A DNA stretch of 64,000 nt from Limnobacter thiooxidans (GTDB taxonomy: Bacteria; Pseudomonadota; Gammaproteobacteria; Burkholderiales; Burkholderiaceae_B): assembly GCF_036323495.1 (NCBI RefSeq), contig NZ_AP028947.1, positions 558,001 through 622,000 of the forward strand. The letters are read 5' to 3'. The notes beneath the pieces were generated by a model that was not told where the DNA came from, ran no database searches, and was given only the letters and a program-made list of their open reading frames with translations. This document shows, piece after piece, positions 41,421 to 51,310 of this stretch. The position numbers and the translations under genes are program-made. How positions within the stretch are numbered: the stretch's first letter is position 1; every line of letters begins with the position of its first letter.

Positions 41421-42827
41421 ATGCACATCCACATTCTCGGCATTTGTGGCACCTTCATGGGCGGTGTTGCCCAATTGGCCAAGGCCTTGGGCCACACCGT
41501 GACCGGTTGCGACGCAAATGTCTACCCGCCAATGAGTACCCAACTGACCGAATCGGGCATTGCGCTGACCGAGGGGTTTGGCGTGGAACAGTTGGCCATC
41601 AAGCCCGATTTGTGGGTTGTGGGCAATGTGGTGTCCCGGGGCAACCCCCTGATGGAGGCCATTCTGAATCAGGGCTTGCCATACACCAGTGGGCCACAAT
41701 GGGTGGGTGAACACATATTGCGTGGCCGAAAGGTGATGGCGGTGGCCGGTACCCACGGCAAAACCAGCACCAGCTCCATGTTGGCCTGGGTGTTGCAGCA
41801 AGCGGGTTTGAACCCCGGCTTTTTGATTGGTGGCGTGCCCGGCGGTTTTGGTGTGTCGGCCAGTTTGGGGCAGGGCGATTGTTTCGTGATCGAGGCCGAT
41901 GAATACGACACGGCGTTTTTCGACAAACGCTCGAAGTTCGTGCATTACCGCCCCACAGTCGCGGTGTTGAACAACCTTGAATTTGATCATGCGGATATTT
42001 TTCCCGACCTGGCCGCCATTGAAACCCAGTTTCACCACCTGGTGCGCACCGTGCCGGGCAATGGTCGCGTGGTGTGCCCTGCGAACACCGACTCGCTTGA
42101 ACGAGTTTTGAAGCGCGGTTGCTGGACGCCGGTTGAGCGGTTTTCTGCCGAAACCGCTGAGGGCAATGATGCGCCTTGGCAGGCCCGCGTATTGGGGGCC
42201 TCGAAATTTGAAGTGTTGAAAGACGGCGAAAGCAAGGGCTTGGTCAATTGGGACTGGTCGGGCTTGCACAATGTGAACAATGCCCTGGCCGTGGTGGCGG
42301 CAGCCCATGCTGTAGGTGTCGCTGTTTCAGTCGCCTGCGCTGCCTTGAGCAGTTTTCCCGGTGTAAAGCGCCGGATGGAGCTGCGGGGCGAAGTGCGCGG
42401 TGTGCGGGTCTATGACGATTTTGCCCATCACCCCACCGCAATTGCCACCACGCTGGAAGGTGCCAAGGCCAGAATGGCTGAAGTGGCCGCAGCAAATGGG
42501 CAACAGGCAGGTCGACTGATCGCCTTGTTTGAGCCGCGGTCCAACACCATGAAGATGGGCACCTTGGCGCAGGCCTTGCCTGCTTCGTTTGACAGTGCGG
42601 AATCCGTGGTGTGCTACACCGCTGGCATTCAGTGGAATGTGCGCGACACCTTGGGCACCTTGGGTGACAGGCTGTTCACAAGCGACAATCTGGACGAGGT
42701 GATCCAGCACGTGCTGGATCAGGCCAAGCCGGGCGACTGGATTGTGGCCATGAGCAATGGTTCGTTTGGCGGCATTCACCAGAAACTTTTGAGCGCCTTG
42801 GGCGATCAAGCCGGGGCATTGGCTTGA
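41421..42827 (+). CDS. mpl: UDP-N-acetylmuramate:tripeptide ligase Mpl
   Basis: Mpl joins recycled L-Ala-gamma-D-Glu-meso-DAP to UDP-MurNAc, bypassing de novo synthesis. The 468-residue product is a Mur ligase: MHIHILGICGTFMGGVAQLA, ATP loop GTHGKTSTSSML, EADEYDTAFFDKRSKF and DDFAHHPTAI. AAGGAAG precedes the ATG. With ampD earlier in the window it covers two steps of murein recycling. Its end overlaps the next gene. Confidence 0.96.
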   Translation: MHIHILGICGTFMGGVAQLAKALGHTVTGCDANVYPPMSTQLTESGIALTEGFGVEQLAIKPDLWVVGNVVSRGNPLMEAILNQGLPYTSGPQWVGEHILRGRKVMAVAGTHGKTSTSSMLAWVLQQAGLNPGFLIGGVPGGFGVSASLGQGDCFVIEADEYDTAFFDKRSKFVHYRPTVAVLNNLEFDHADIFPDLAAIETQFHHLVRTVPGNGRVVCPANTDSLERVLKRGCWTPVERFSAETAEGNDAPWQARVLGASKFEVLKDGESKGLVNWDWSGLHNVNNALAVVAAAHAVGVAVSVACAALSSFPGVKRRMELRGEVRGVRVYDDFAHHPTAIATTLEGAKARMAEVAAANGQQAGRLIALFEPRSNTMKMGTLAQALPASFDSAESVVCYTAGIQWNVRDTLGTLGDRLFTSDNLDEVIQHVLDQAKPGDWIVAMSNGSFGGIHQKLLSALGDQAGALA

Positions 42828-43468
42828 CCCCGTTTGTGTTGAAAAGCCCCGGCCGTTTTGCCCGAACGGCAGGCGTTGCAGAACTGGTGGTGTACCTGCA
42901 CGGTTTCAGGTCTTCATCGAAATCGATGAAAGCGCAGACCATGATTGATGTGTTCGCGAATGCTGGGTTGAGTAGCCATTTATGGGTGCCTGATTTACCC
43001 GCGTCGCCCGCCCAGGCCTTGGCTTTGGTCGAGAACCAGTTGCACGGGCGTTTGCAAAGCAGGCCGGATTTGTCGCTAACATTTATTGGCAGTTCGCTGG
43101 GTGGGTTTTATGCGACGGTGCTGGGCGAGCGTTATCCACAGGCCAGCGTGGTGCTGTTGAACCCAGCCATCAAGCCGTATGACGATTTGCAGGATCAAAT
43201 CGGCAAGAAGAAAGTGTACTTTTCCGATGAAGAAATCGAGTTCGTGCCCGCTTACCTGGACGATCTGAAAGCCATGGAGCGAACCAGCCTGACCAAGCCC
43301 GAGCGCTATTTTCTGGTGGCTGCCCGAGACGACGAAGTGTTGAACTGTGACACCATGCTGAGGCGTTATCAAGGTGCGCACCAGTTGCACTTGTTGGGCT
43401 CGGACCATGCCTTGAGCGATTTTGATGAAATATTGCCATTCGTGAAACTGACCGTGGGTTTGCAATGA
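42824..43468 (+). CDS. YqiA-type alpha/beta-fold esterase
   Basis: A 214-residue hydrolase: VVYLHGFRSSSKSMKA, nucleophile elbow FIGSSLGGFYAT, and late residues AARDDEVL and GSDHALSDF (Asp and His candidates), the UPF0227/YqiA pattern. The start is a TTG overlapping the mpl stop (TTGA); GTG 42836 is another option. It is coupled to ubiC by a four-base overlap. Confidence 0.85.
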   Translation: MTPFVLKSPGRFARTAGVAELVVYLHGFRSSSKSMKAQTMIDVFANAGLSSHLWVPDLPASPAQALALVENQLHGRLQSRPDLSLTFIGSSLGGFYATVLGERYPQASVVLLNPAIKPYDDLQDQIGKKKVYFSDEEIEFVPAYLDDLKAMERTSLTKPERYFLVAARDDEVLNCDTMLRRYQGAHQLHLLGSDHALSDFDEILPFVKLTVGLQ

Positions 43469-44028
43469 CAGGCCGGGTGGTCTGGACAGCACATTGCCCA
43501 CCGTCCTGGCCTGCGTGGGCTCGTGACTGGGCCACAACCAAAGGGTCACTGACATTGCGTTTGTCGGGGTTGAACCGCGGTTTTCGGGTTGAGCCGGTTG
43601 TTCAGGGCCAGGTGTTGAACCCGCGTGGCCCGTTCCTGCCCGCTGGCAGTGATGCGGGTGGCTTGATGCGTCAGCGTTTGGTGCGTTTGCATGTGAACAA
43701 CGAGCCCGTGGTGCTTGCGCAAACCCTGGTCAAAATGAACGGGGCGGTGAGCGACTGGCATTTTTGGCGCGGGCTGGGTTCACGTTCTTTGGGGTCGGTG
43801 TTGTTTTCCGACCCACGCGTCAAGCGGGGAAATTTGTACTTTGCACGCCTGCCCTTGGGGCAGACCTGGGTACAGCAGTTGTTAAGCCCCCAGTTGCGAG
43901 CTGAAATGAATACCTTGGGTTCGGGCCGGGTGTGGTACGCCCGATGCGCGCGTTTTTCGCGCCAACCTGACCGAACACCGTTGTGGGTGATGGAAGTGTT
44001 CCTGCCCCAACTTGAATTTTATCTTTAG
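43465..44028 (+). CDS. ubiC: Chorismate pyruvate-lyase UbiC
   Basis: UbiC turns chorismate into 4-hydroxybenzoate, the first committed step of ubiquinone synthesis. The 187-residue product shows the UbiC layout: LRLSGLNRGFRVEPV, RLVRLHVNNEPVVLAQTLV, RGLGSRSLGSVLF and a final WVMEVFLPQ with the conserved Glu. The ATG overlaps the previous stop by four bases. Confidence 0.88.
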   Translation: MTGRVVWTAHCPPSWPAWARDWATTKGSLTLRLSGLNRGFRVEPVVQGQVLNPRGPFLPAGSDAGGLMRQRLVRLHVNNEPVVLAQTLVKMNGAVSDWHFWRGLGSRSLGSVLFSDPRVKRGNLYFARLPLGQTWVQQLLSPQLRAEMNTLGSGRVWYARCARFSRQPDRTPLWVMEVFLPQLEFYL

Positions 44029-44036
44029 GACAGTTG

Positions 44037-46070
44037 ATGAATTTGTATTATGAAGAGGCCGGTGCCTTCAAAGTAGGTCGCGTGCTTCAAGACCAGGGCA
44101 ATGCCTTTCAGGTAGAAACCTTGCATGGCAAACGCACCAAGGTGAAATCCAACAGCGTGATGCTGAAATTCGATACGCTGGAATGCGCGGAATTTCACAC
44201 CCAGGTTGAAGCATTGGCCAAGGACGTGGACACTGAGTTTTTGTGGGAATGCGCCCCGGAAGGCGAGTTCGATTTCAATGTGATGGCCGTGGAATATTTT
44301 GGCGAGAAGCCCACCGTAGTTCAACAGGCCGCCACCTTGGCTGCTCTGCATGCGGCGCCCATTCATTTTCACCGCAAAGGCAAGGGCATGTACCGTGCCG
44401 CGCCGCCTGAAATTTTGCAGGCAGCCCTGGCGGGCCTGGAGAAAAAGCGCCTGGCTGCAGAACAACAGCAGGCCTGGGCCGATGCTTTGGTGCGTCGCGA
44501 ATTGCCGGAAGGTTTTGCCAAACAGGCGGCGGTATTGCTGGTGCGGCCCGATAAAAACAGTGCAGAGTACAAGGCCTTGATGCTGGCCTGCACGGAAGCA
44601 GGCCGGTCACCCGATGTGTTGCTGATTGAATGCGGTGCGTTCAAATCGGTACATGAAATGATGCGCGCGCGCTTTGCGGCCGTGTACTTTCCCAAGGGCC
44701 CGGAAATTGACCTGCCTGCACCCGACGTGCCGGCCGATCTGGCCGATTTGCCTGTGGCCAATGTGCGTGCCTTTTCAATCGACGACATTTCAACCACCGA
44801 AATTGATGATGCCTTCAGCGTGGTGTGGCTCGATGAAACCCGCGCGCGCATCGGCGTGCACATTGCGGCCCCAGCGCTTTTGATTCCCCGTGGCAGCCCT
44901 TACGACCGTGTCGCCCGCGAACGACTTTCCACCGTGTATGCACCCGGCGACAAGATCACCATGCTGCCTGACCAGGTGGTCGAGTTGGCCACGCTGGCAG
45001 AAGGCCGCACCGTGCCCAGTGTCAGCATTTACGTAGAAGTGAGCACGGAAACAGGCGAGTTGCTCAGTGAGCCCTACAGCGCGATTGAACAGGTGCCCAT
45101 GGCCGCCAACCTGCGCCACAATCACCTGGATGCAGCCCTGTCCAAGGAAGTGCTGGAAGACCCCGAGTTGAATCAGCTCGACGTGGTGGGCGAGTTTTTC
45201 CCGGCTTTGAAAATGTTGTGGAAAAGTTCGTGCGTGTTGCGCATGGAACGTGAAATTGCGCGCGGCCAGCCCGAGAAACACACGCGAATCGATTTCAATT
45301 TCTACGTGGCAGAAGATGGCACAGTTGAAATTCAACCCCGCCGCCGCGATGCCCCGCTGGATTTGTTGGTGGCCGAATGGATGATCTACGTGAACCGGGA
45401 ATGGGGTGGCATGCTGGATGAGTGCAAGGTCACCGGCATTTATCGGGTGCAACCGCCCATGGGCCGCGTGCGCATGTCCACACACGCCGCGCCACACGTG
45501 GGCCTGGGTGTTCCGCAATATGCGTGGAGTACTTCGCCCCTTCGCCGTTACGTGGATTTGGTGAACCAGCAACAATTGATTTCCCTATTGCGCCAGGAGC
45601 CGCCCGTGTACACCGCGACCGATGCGGAACTGTTGTCGGCCGTGAACAGTTTTGATGTCACCTACAAAGCCTACGCCGAGTTTCAGCAAAGCATGGAACG
45701 CTATTGGTGCCTGCGCTGGATTCAGCAAAAAGGCCGCAAGCAGTTTGATGGCGTGGTGGTGAAAGATGAACTGGTTCGGCTCGACGACATTCCCCTGTTT
45801 GTTCGCCTGGTGGGTGTGACATCCCCAGGCCGTGGCGTTCAGGTTGAATTGGAACTGGACCAGGTGGATGAACTGACACTGACCGTGTCCTGCAAATTGC
45901 TGGCTTTGAAAAAGGGCACGCCCACGCGCTTGCTCGATGACGAGGAAGAAGAGGAAGTTGAAGCCGAGTCTTCCTCTGCTGCACCAGACGAAACAGGCTT
46001 ACCCGAGCTGCCCGCTTCAGTGGCGGATGTGAATGTGGATGCTGAGCAATCTGGAGAACCCCAGGCGTGA
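44037..46070 (+). CDS. RNB-domain exoribonuclease (RNase II/R family)
   Basis: A 677-residue 3'-5' exoribonuclease-type protein: N-terminal OB-like region (GAFKVGRVLQDQGNAF), RNB catalytic core with IDDISTTEIDDAFSVVW (metal-binding Asp residues), STVYAPGDKITMLP, VAEWMIYVNREWG and STSPLRRYVDLVNQQ. It is shorter than RNase R and has an acidic Glu/Ser tail (DDEEEEEVEAESSSA). ATG 44037 has an AGGA site. The exact class (RNase II or a shorter RNB form) is not decided. Confidence 0.92.
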   Translation: MNLYYEEAGAFKVGRVLQDQGNAFQVETLHGKRTKVKSNSVMLKFDTLECAEFHTQVEALAKDVDTEFLWECAPEGEFDFNVMAVEYFGEKPTVVQQAATLAALHAAPIHFHRKGKGMYRAAPPEILQAALAGLEKKRLAAEQQQAWADALVRRELPEGFAKQAAVLLVRPDKNSAEYKALMLACTEAGRSPDVLLIECGAFKSVHEMMRARFAAVYFPKGPEIDLPAPDVPADLADLPVANVRAFSIDDISTTEIDDAFSVVWLDETRARIGVHIAAPALLIPRGSPYDRVARERLSTVYAPGDKITMLPDQVVELATLAEGRTVPSVSIYVEVSTETGELLSEPYSAIEQVPMAANLRHNHLDAALSKEVLEDPELNQLDVVGEFFPALKMLWKSSCVLRMEREIARGQPEKHTRIDFNFYVAEDGTVEIQPRRRDAPLDLLVAEWMIYVNREWGGMLDECKVTGIYRVQPPMGRVRMSTHAAPHVGLGVPQYAWSTSPLRRYVDLVNQQQLISLLRQEPPVYTATDAELLSAVNSFDVTYKAYAEFQQSMERYWCLRWIQQKGRKQFDGVVVKDELVRLDDIPLFVRLVGVTSPGRGVQVELELDQVDELTLTVSCKLLALKKGTPTRLLDDEEEEEVEAESSSAAPDETGLPELPASVADVNVDAEQSGEPQA

Positions 46071-46900
46071 ACACAATGCGCGCACCCTTTGGCGAAGTGA
46101 ACTTGAAAAAGGCCTTGCTGCTGTCGGTGTTCGTGCACGCCCTGTTTTTGCTGGTGCATTTTTCAAAGCCCAAGGCGGACACTGCGTTCAGTCGTCCGCT
46201 GGAAGTGATTCTGGTCAATGCCCAATCCCAAAAAGCGCCCAATGATGCCAAGGTGCTTGCCCAGGTTGCCCTGGATGGTGGTGGGCAGACCGACAAGGGC
46301 AGGGCCACAACATTGCCGGGCCAGGCGGACGATGCCGTGAATCAGCGTGAGCTGATTTCCAGCCAGGAACGGCTGAAAGAATTGGAAACGCTGCAGCGCA
46401 ACCTGGCCGGCGCGGAGTTGCGAACTAAGCCGCAGAATGAAACGCCTGACACCCGCACCGGCAACGATCCAAAAAGCCAGCGCGCATTGGAAGTGAAACG
46501 CCTGCAGGCGCAAATTGCGGACAACATCAAAAGCTACAACGAGCGGCCAAGAAAACATTTTTTCTCGCCTAGAACCTCGCCCTATGCTTTTGCAATTTAT
46601 GAAGAAGCGTGGCGTGCCAAGGTAGAACAGGTTGGAAATGCCAACTACCCCGATGAATTAAAGGGCCGCATCTACGGCAAATTGCGCTTGACGGCTTATG
46701 TGCGCCAGGACGGTACACTGGAAGATGTGGAGGTCGACCGCTCATCGGGATCTGCTGTGCTGGATCGCGCAGCGCTGCGTATTTTGAGAATGTCTACACC
46801 TTTTCCGCCATTTCCATCCGAAATGCGTCAAAAGGCAGATATCTTGGCCATCACCCGAACCTGGGTGTTCAGCCGGGACACCATCAGCACGGAATACTGA
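46067..46900 (+). CDS. TonB-family energy transduction protein
   Basis: A 277-residue protein with an N-terminal membrane anchor (ALLLSVFVHALFLLVHF, with the His often seen in TonB), a long helical, charged spacer (RLKELETLQRNLAGAELR) and a C-terminal TonB domain (YPDELKGRIYGKLRLTAYVR; GSAVLDRAALRILRMSTPFP). GTG 46067 overlaps the previous stop (GTGA); ATG 46076 is possible. No ExbB/ExbD genes are nearby. Confidence 0.88.
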   Translation: MNTMRAPFGEVNLKKALLLSVFVHALFLLVHFSKPKADTAFSRPLEVILVNAQSQKAPNDAKVLAQVALDGGGQTDKGRATTLPGQADDAVNQRELISSQERLKELETLQRNLAGAELRTKPQNETPDTRTGNDPKSQRALEVKRLQAQIADNIKSYNERPRKHFFSPRTSPYAFAIYEEAWRAKVEQVGNANYPDELKGRIYGKLRLTAYVRQDGTLEDVEVDRSSGSAVLDRAALRILRMSTPFPPFPSEMRQKADILAITRTWVFSRDTISTEY

Positions 46901-46914
46901 GTTTTCTGGAGAAT

Positions 46915-47814
46915 TTGTTGAGCACGCCCAATTGCCCTGTTGATCACCGTATTGAGCGCTATGTGGTGATTGGTAACCCGATTGCCCACAGCATGTCCCC
47001 GGCGATTCATACCGACTTTGCAGCACAGCTTGAAATGCCTTTGCAGTATGCCCGTGTGCTGGCACCACTTGGCGGTTTCAAGCAAACCGTCAGGGCCCTG
47101 AAGGCTGCAGGTGTGCAGGGTGCCAATGTCACGGTGCCTTTCAAGCTGGACGCATTCGGACTGGCTGATGTGTTGTCACCTGCCGCGCAATTTGCCCAGG
47201 CTGCCAACACCTTGATCTTTCAAGCCGATGGAAGCATTCACGCCGACAACACGGATGGCGGTGGCCTGTGCCGCGACTTGTCGCGCCAACTGAAAACTCT
47301 GGGCTTGCAACTTGAGCAGTGCCAGGTGTTGATGATTGGCGCAGGTGGCGCAGCAAGCGGCTGCGTGGCGGCCTTTCACGCGGCGGGCGTTCATCATTTG
47401 ACGGTGTTGAACCGCACTGTTGGCAAAGCCCGCGAGCTGGCTGAACGCGCAGAAGCGATTGACCTGCCTGCTGCGGGCGGCAGCCTGGACACACCACCCA
47501 GTCATTTCGAAATTCCGGGTGCACCGGTGGTCATCGTGAATGCCTCGTCGAGCAGCCTGAATGGCGATGTGCCCCTGATACACCCAGCTTGGTTCGAGCG
47601 TGCTGTGCTGGTATACGACATGATGTATGCCGCGCAACCTACCCCTTTCATGCAGGCGCTGGAAAGCACGGGCCTACCGTGCAGCGATGGTCTGGGCATG
47701 TTGGTGTTTCAAGCCCAATTGGCATTCGAGGTGTGGACTGGCCAGTCGCCCAATGCCCTTGAAACCCTGACCAAAGTTCGGCAACTCGTGCTGGCCAAGG
47801 CAGCTGTTCAATGA
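46915..47814 (+). CDS. aroE: Shikimate dehydrogenase
   Basis: AroE reduces 3-dehydroshikimate in aromatic amino-acid synthesis. The 299-residue product has the shikimate site VIGNPIAHSMSPAIH and NVTVPFKLDA (catalytic Lys), the NADP motif GAGGAASGCVAAF and the NR-type phosphate loop NRTVGKA. Starts at a TTG (46915 or 46918) after GGAG; no ATG fits. It overlaps mtgA by four bases. Confidence 0.95.
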   Translation: MLSTPNCPVDHRIERYVVIGNPIAHSMSPAIHTDFAAQLEMPLQYARVLAPLGGFKQTVRALKAAGVQGANVTVPFKLDAFGLADVLSPAAQFAQAANTLIFQADGSIHADNTDGGGLCRDLSRQLKTLGLQLEQCQVLMIGAGGAASGCVAAFHAAGVHHLTVLNRTVGKARELAERAEAIDLPAAGGSLDTPPSHFEIPGAPVVIVNASSSSLNGDVPLIHPAWFERAVLVYDMMYAAQPTPFMQALESTGLPCSDGLGMLVFQAQLAFEVWTGQSPNALETLTKVRQLVLAKAAVQ

Positions 47815-48563
47815 ACGCCATGGCACGCCGAAAAGCAGGCCAGCCGGCCCGTACCCGAAAGTTCAGCCTGAACCCGCTGGTGTGGCTGTGGCGTATTTTC
47901 TTCTGGGGTTTCTGCGCCGTTGTATTGCTTCAACTTTGGTACTTGGTGCAAATCGCGGTGTGGACCCACGTGAACCCGTCCAGCACCAGTTTCATGCAAA
48001 CACGCCTTGCTGAAATTCGCGAAACCGAGCCGGGCTTTCAACTCAAGCACGAGTGGGTGCCTTACGACAAAATTTCGCTCAACCTGAAACGTGCCGTGAT
48101 TGCGGCTGAGGACAGCGGATTCATGACCCACAAGGGCGTGGAAATGGAGGCGATTGAGCTGGCCATCAAGCGAAATGCACGGCGTGGCCGCGTGACGCAC
48201 GGGGGGTCGACCATCACCCAGCAGTTGGCCAAAAACCTGTTTTTGACCAGCAAGCGAAGTTACATCCGAAAAGGTCAGGAGCTGGTGATCGCCCTCATGA
48301 TCGAAGCACTTTGGGACAAGCGTCGTATTCTTGAGGTGTACCTGAATGTGGTGGAGTGGGGCAATGGTGTGTATGGGGCTCAGGCTGCAGCCCGACACCA
48401 TTTCGGTGTCAATGCTGCGCAGTTGAGCAGTTACCAGGCTGCCCGCATGGCGGGCATGTTGCCCGCGCCACGTTACTTCGACAAACGCCGCAATTCACCT
48501 TTTTTAGCCCGCAAAACAGGCACCTTGCAAAAGCGCATGTTCCAGGTGGTGGTGCCCAAATAA
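47811..48563 (+). CDS. mtgA: Monofunctional peptidoglycan glycosyltransferase
   Basis: MtgA polymerises lipid II into glycan strands. The 250-residue product has one N-terminal membrane helix and the GT51 motifs: VIAAEDSGFMTHKGVE, GGSTITQQLAKNLFLT, KGQELVIALMIEALWDKRRI and EVYLNVVEWGNGVYG. Standard for the family. Its stop is one base away from the stop of the convergent glnE. Confidence 0.95.
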   Translation: MNAMARRKAGQPARTRKFSLNPLVWLWRIFFWGFCAVVLLQLWYLVQIAVWTHVNPSSTSFMQTRLAEIRETEPGFQLKHEWVPYDKISLNLKRAVIAAEDSGFMTHKGVEMEAIELAIKRNARRGRVTHGGSTITQQLAKNLFLTSKRSYIRKGQELVIALMIEALWDKRRILEVYLNVVEWGNGVYGAQAAARHHFGVNAAQLSSYQAARMAGMLPAPRYFDKRRNSPFLARKTGTLQKRMFQVVVPK

Positions 48564-48564
48564 G

Positions 48565-51291
48565 TTATGTGGATTCCTCGCCCAGCAGCGTTGCCCAAAG
48601 GGTACGGATGGGTTTGCGCAACACCATCATGGCCGGGTCGCTGGTTCGTGATTTGTCGTGCCCGGCCAGCCGCAATGCATGTTGCTTGGCGCGCAACTGC
48701 CGATAGGCATCGGCCACATAGTTTGCCAGGTTGGCTGGCAGCAAACCCAACTCACCGGCCTTTTTAAGTAGCGCAATATTGCCCTTGTTTTGGGTCAGCT
48801 CTGGGTAAAAATGGGAATGGCCCAACACCAGCGCCTGCACCATGAATTCCACGTCCACCATGCCACCCAGGTCGTGTTTCACATCAAACAGCTCGGTGTG
48901 GTTGGGGTGCCCTTCCAGCATTTTGTGGCGCATGTCCAATACTTCTTTTTTCACATCGTCCCAGTTTCTTGGCAGCTGAAGAATTTCTTCACGCAGGTTC
49001 TCGAATTTTTTTCCGATTTCCGCATCACCCACGCAAAAGCGTGCGCGGGTCAGGGCCTGGTGCTCCCAGAACCAGGCACCCACGCCGCCTTCGCGGCGTT
49101 GATAGTCTTCAAACGAGGCCACGCTGCTGACCAGTAAACCTGCTTCGCCGTTGGGGCGTAGCCGGAAGTCGGTTTCAAACAGGGTACCCGCGGCGGTTTG
49201 TGTGGTCAGCCAGCGGTTCATTCGTTTGGCCAGTTGGGCGTACAAATCGGGTGCCCTGTCATCGCTGTCTTCAAACAGGAATATCAGGTCAAGGTCGGAT
49301 GAGTAACCCAGTTCCTTGCCACCATGTTTTCCGTAGGCCACCACGGCAAACCGGGGTTGGGCGCGGTGGCGCTTGGGCAGTTGGTCCCAGGCCTGAACAA
49401 GAATCAAGTCCAGCGTGCAGTCTGCAAGGGCGGACAACAAATCGGACACATGCTCCACGGTCAGCAGGTTTTCAAGGTCTTGGGCCAGAATCCTGAACAG
49501 CTGTGCATGGTGCTGTTCGCGGATCAGGTCCATCTGGCGTTCCAGGTCAGGTTGTCCGTCCGGCATTTTGGCCTGGTCCAGCATCTCCCGTAGCTGTTGT
49601 TTCCATTCATCCAGATTGGGCGGCGTCAGCAAGGTGCGGCTGTCCAGCAGTTCGTCCAGCAACAGCGGGTGCCGGATCAGGAAATTGGCAGCCCATGGGC
49701 TGGCCGCCAGCATGCGGCTGACCCGCATTCGCGCAATCGGGTATTCGTCCAGCAAGCTCAAGTAGGCACCGCGTCTTGACACGGTTTCGATCAGGTCGCA
49801 GCAATGTCGCCAGCAGGAATCGGGTGCCGATGATGCTCCCGCTGCAGCCAGCAGGGTGGGCATCAGCCTGTCCACCCGTTCCCTGTGGGCGGTGGGCAGT
49901 GCCTGGTAGCGGCTGGATTCAATTAAATGCTGGTAGCGATCCTGGGCGGCCTGGGGGTTGCTGAACCCTTGGGTCAGCGAGTCGGCCCAGGGCAATTCAA
50001 GGCTGGGAGTTTCTTCGTCTTCCTGCTTGTCACCGAACACCACGTCGAAATGGCTGGCCACGTAGTCCATGTGGCGATTCAATGCTTTTACAAAATTGCC
50101 CGGGTCCTGAAAACCCATGGACCTTGCAATTCGCAACACTTCGGTTGGCGAGGCGGGCAGTCGGTGGGTTTGTGCATCGTCGACGTATTGCAAACGGTGC
50201 TCCAGGTTGCGCAAGAAACGGTAAGCAGTCACCAGTTTGTCGTGGTCTTCCTGAGTAATCAGGCCCAGCTCCAGGCACACCTCGAGCACATCCACTGTGC
50301 GGCGCAATTGCAATTTGGGTTCGCGGCCGCCGCGGATCAACTGAAATGCCTGGGCCGTGAATTCAATTTCACGAATGCCGCCCCGGCCCAGTTTCACGTG
50401 CACCGAGCCGGGGTGCTGGTTTTCACGTTTGCTGACTTCACTTCGGATTTGCACGTGCAGGGCGCGCAAGGCGCGAATTGATCCAAAGTCCAAATATTTG
50501 CGAAATACAAAAGGCCGCACAATGTTGTTCAAATTGTCCAGGCTTTGCTGAAATGCGGCATCCTGTTCGGGGTCTACTGCCCAGTTCACCACGCGCGCCT
50601 TGATCCAGGCGTAGCGTTCCCATTCGCGGCCTTGCACCACGAAGTACTCTTCCAGCATGTCCTGGCTGACCACCAGTGGACCTGAATCTCCGTTGGGGCG
50701 CAGGCGCATGTCCACGCGAAACACGAAGCCTTCATCGGTTACTTCGGAAATGATCTTGATCAGGCGCTTGCCCACCTGTGTGAAAAACTCGGCATGCGAT
50801 TGAGTTTTGCCCGTGGGGCCACCCAGTGTGTCTGCATCTTCGTTGTAAAGGAAAATCAGGTCGATGTCGCTCGACGCATTCAATTCAAGCCCGCCCAGTT
50901 TGCCCATGCCCACCACCATCAGGCAATCGCCCCGGGCCGGTTCGCCAAATCGTTCCGCCTGCAGCCTGTGGCTCAGCTTCAAACCAATTTGGACGGCGGC
51001 ATCTGCCAAAAAAGACAGCGCTTCAGTCACTTCGAACAAATCCACCTTGCCCTGCAGGTCACGGCGCATGATTTCTATCATGCTGCGCTGGCGAACCAAG
51101 CGAAGTTCAGCCATCAAGGCCTTTTCGTCTGTTAATTCGCGTGATTTTTCAAGCCAGTTGTCGATACAGGTCAGCAGGTGTTCCCCGTCGAACTGGTCGG
51201 TGTCCCACTGGGGAAAGCGATTCAGCCACCGTTTGGCATACTCTGAATGTGTAGGCCAAACGGGATGATAGAAATCCAGTGGGTCGTTCAT
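48565..51291 (-). CDS. glnE: Bifunctional glutamine synthetase adenylyltransferase/removase
   Basis: GlnE adds or removes AMP on glutamine synthetase according to nitrogen status through PII. The 908-residue product has both nucleotidyltransferase cores: GKLGGLELNASSDIDLIFLY (first) and GKHGGKELGYSSDLDLIFLF (second), each with an Asp-x-Asp metal site, and helical linker regions between them. It is divergent from yhdP. Confidence 0.95.
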   Translation of the reverse strand: MNDPLDFYHPVWPTHSEYAKRWLNRFPQWDTDQFDGEHLLTCIDNWLEKSRELTDEKALMAELRLVRQRSMIEIMRRDLQGKVDLFEVTEALSFLADAAVQIGLKLSHRLQAERFGEPARGDCLMVVGMGKLGGLELNASSDIDLIFLYNEDADTLGGPTGKTQSHAEFFTQVGKRLIKIISEVTDEGFVFRVDMRLRPNGDSGPLVVSQDMLEEYFVVQGREWERYAWIKARVVNWAVDPEQDAAFQQSLDNLNNIVRPFVFRKYLDFGSIRALRALHVQIRSEVSKRENQHPGSVHVKLGRGGIREIEFTAQAFQLIRGGREPKLQLRRTVDVLEVCLELGLITQEDHDKLVTAYRFLRNLEHRLQYVDDAQTHRLPASPTEVLRIARSMGFQDPGNFVKALNRHMDYVASHFDVVFGDKQEDEETPSLELPWADSLTQGFSNPQAAQDRYQHLIESSRYQALPTAHRERVDRLMPTLLAAAGASSAPDSCWRHCCDLIETVSRRGAYLSLLDEYPIARMRVSRMLAASPWAANFLIRHPLLLDELLDSRTLLTPPNLDEWKQQLREMLDQAKMPDGQPDLERQMDLIREQHHAQLFRILAQDLENLLTVEHVSDLLSALADCTLDLILVQAWDQLPKRHRAQPRFAVVAYGKHGGKELGYSSDLDLIFLFEDSDDRAPDLYAQLAKRMNRWLTTQTAAGTLFETDFRLRPNGEAGLLVSSVASFEDYQRREGGVGAWFWEHQALTRARFCVGDAEIGKKFENLREEILQLPRNWDDVKKEVLDMRHKMLEGHPNHTELFDVKHDLGGMVDVEFMVQALVLGHSHFYPELTQNKGNIALLKKAGELGLLPANLANYVADAYRQLRAKQHALRLAGHDKSRTSDPAMMVLRKPIRTLWATLLGEEST

Positions 51292-51310
51292 GCGTGTCGT
51301 TATATAAAAA

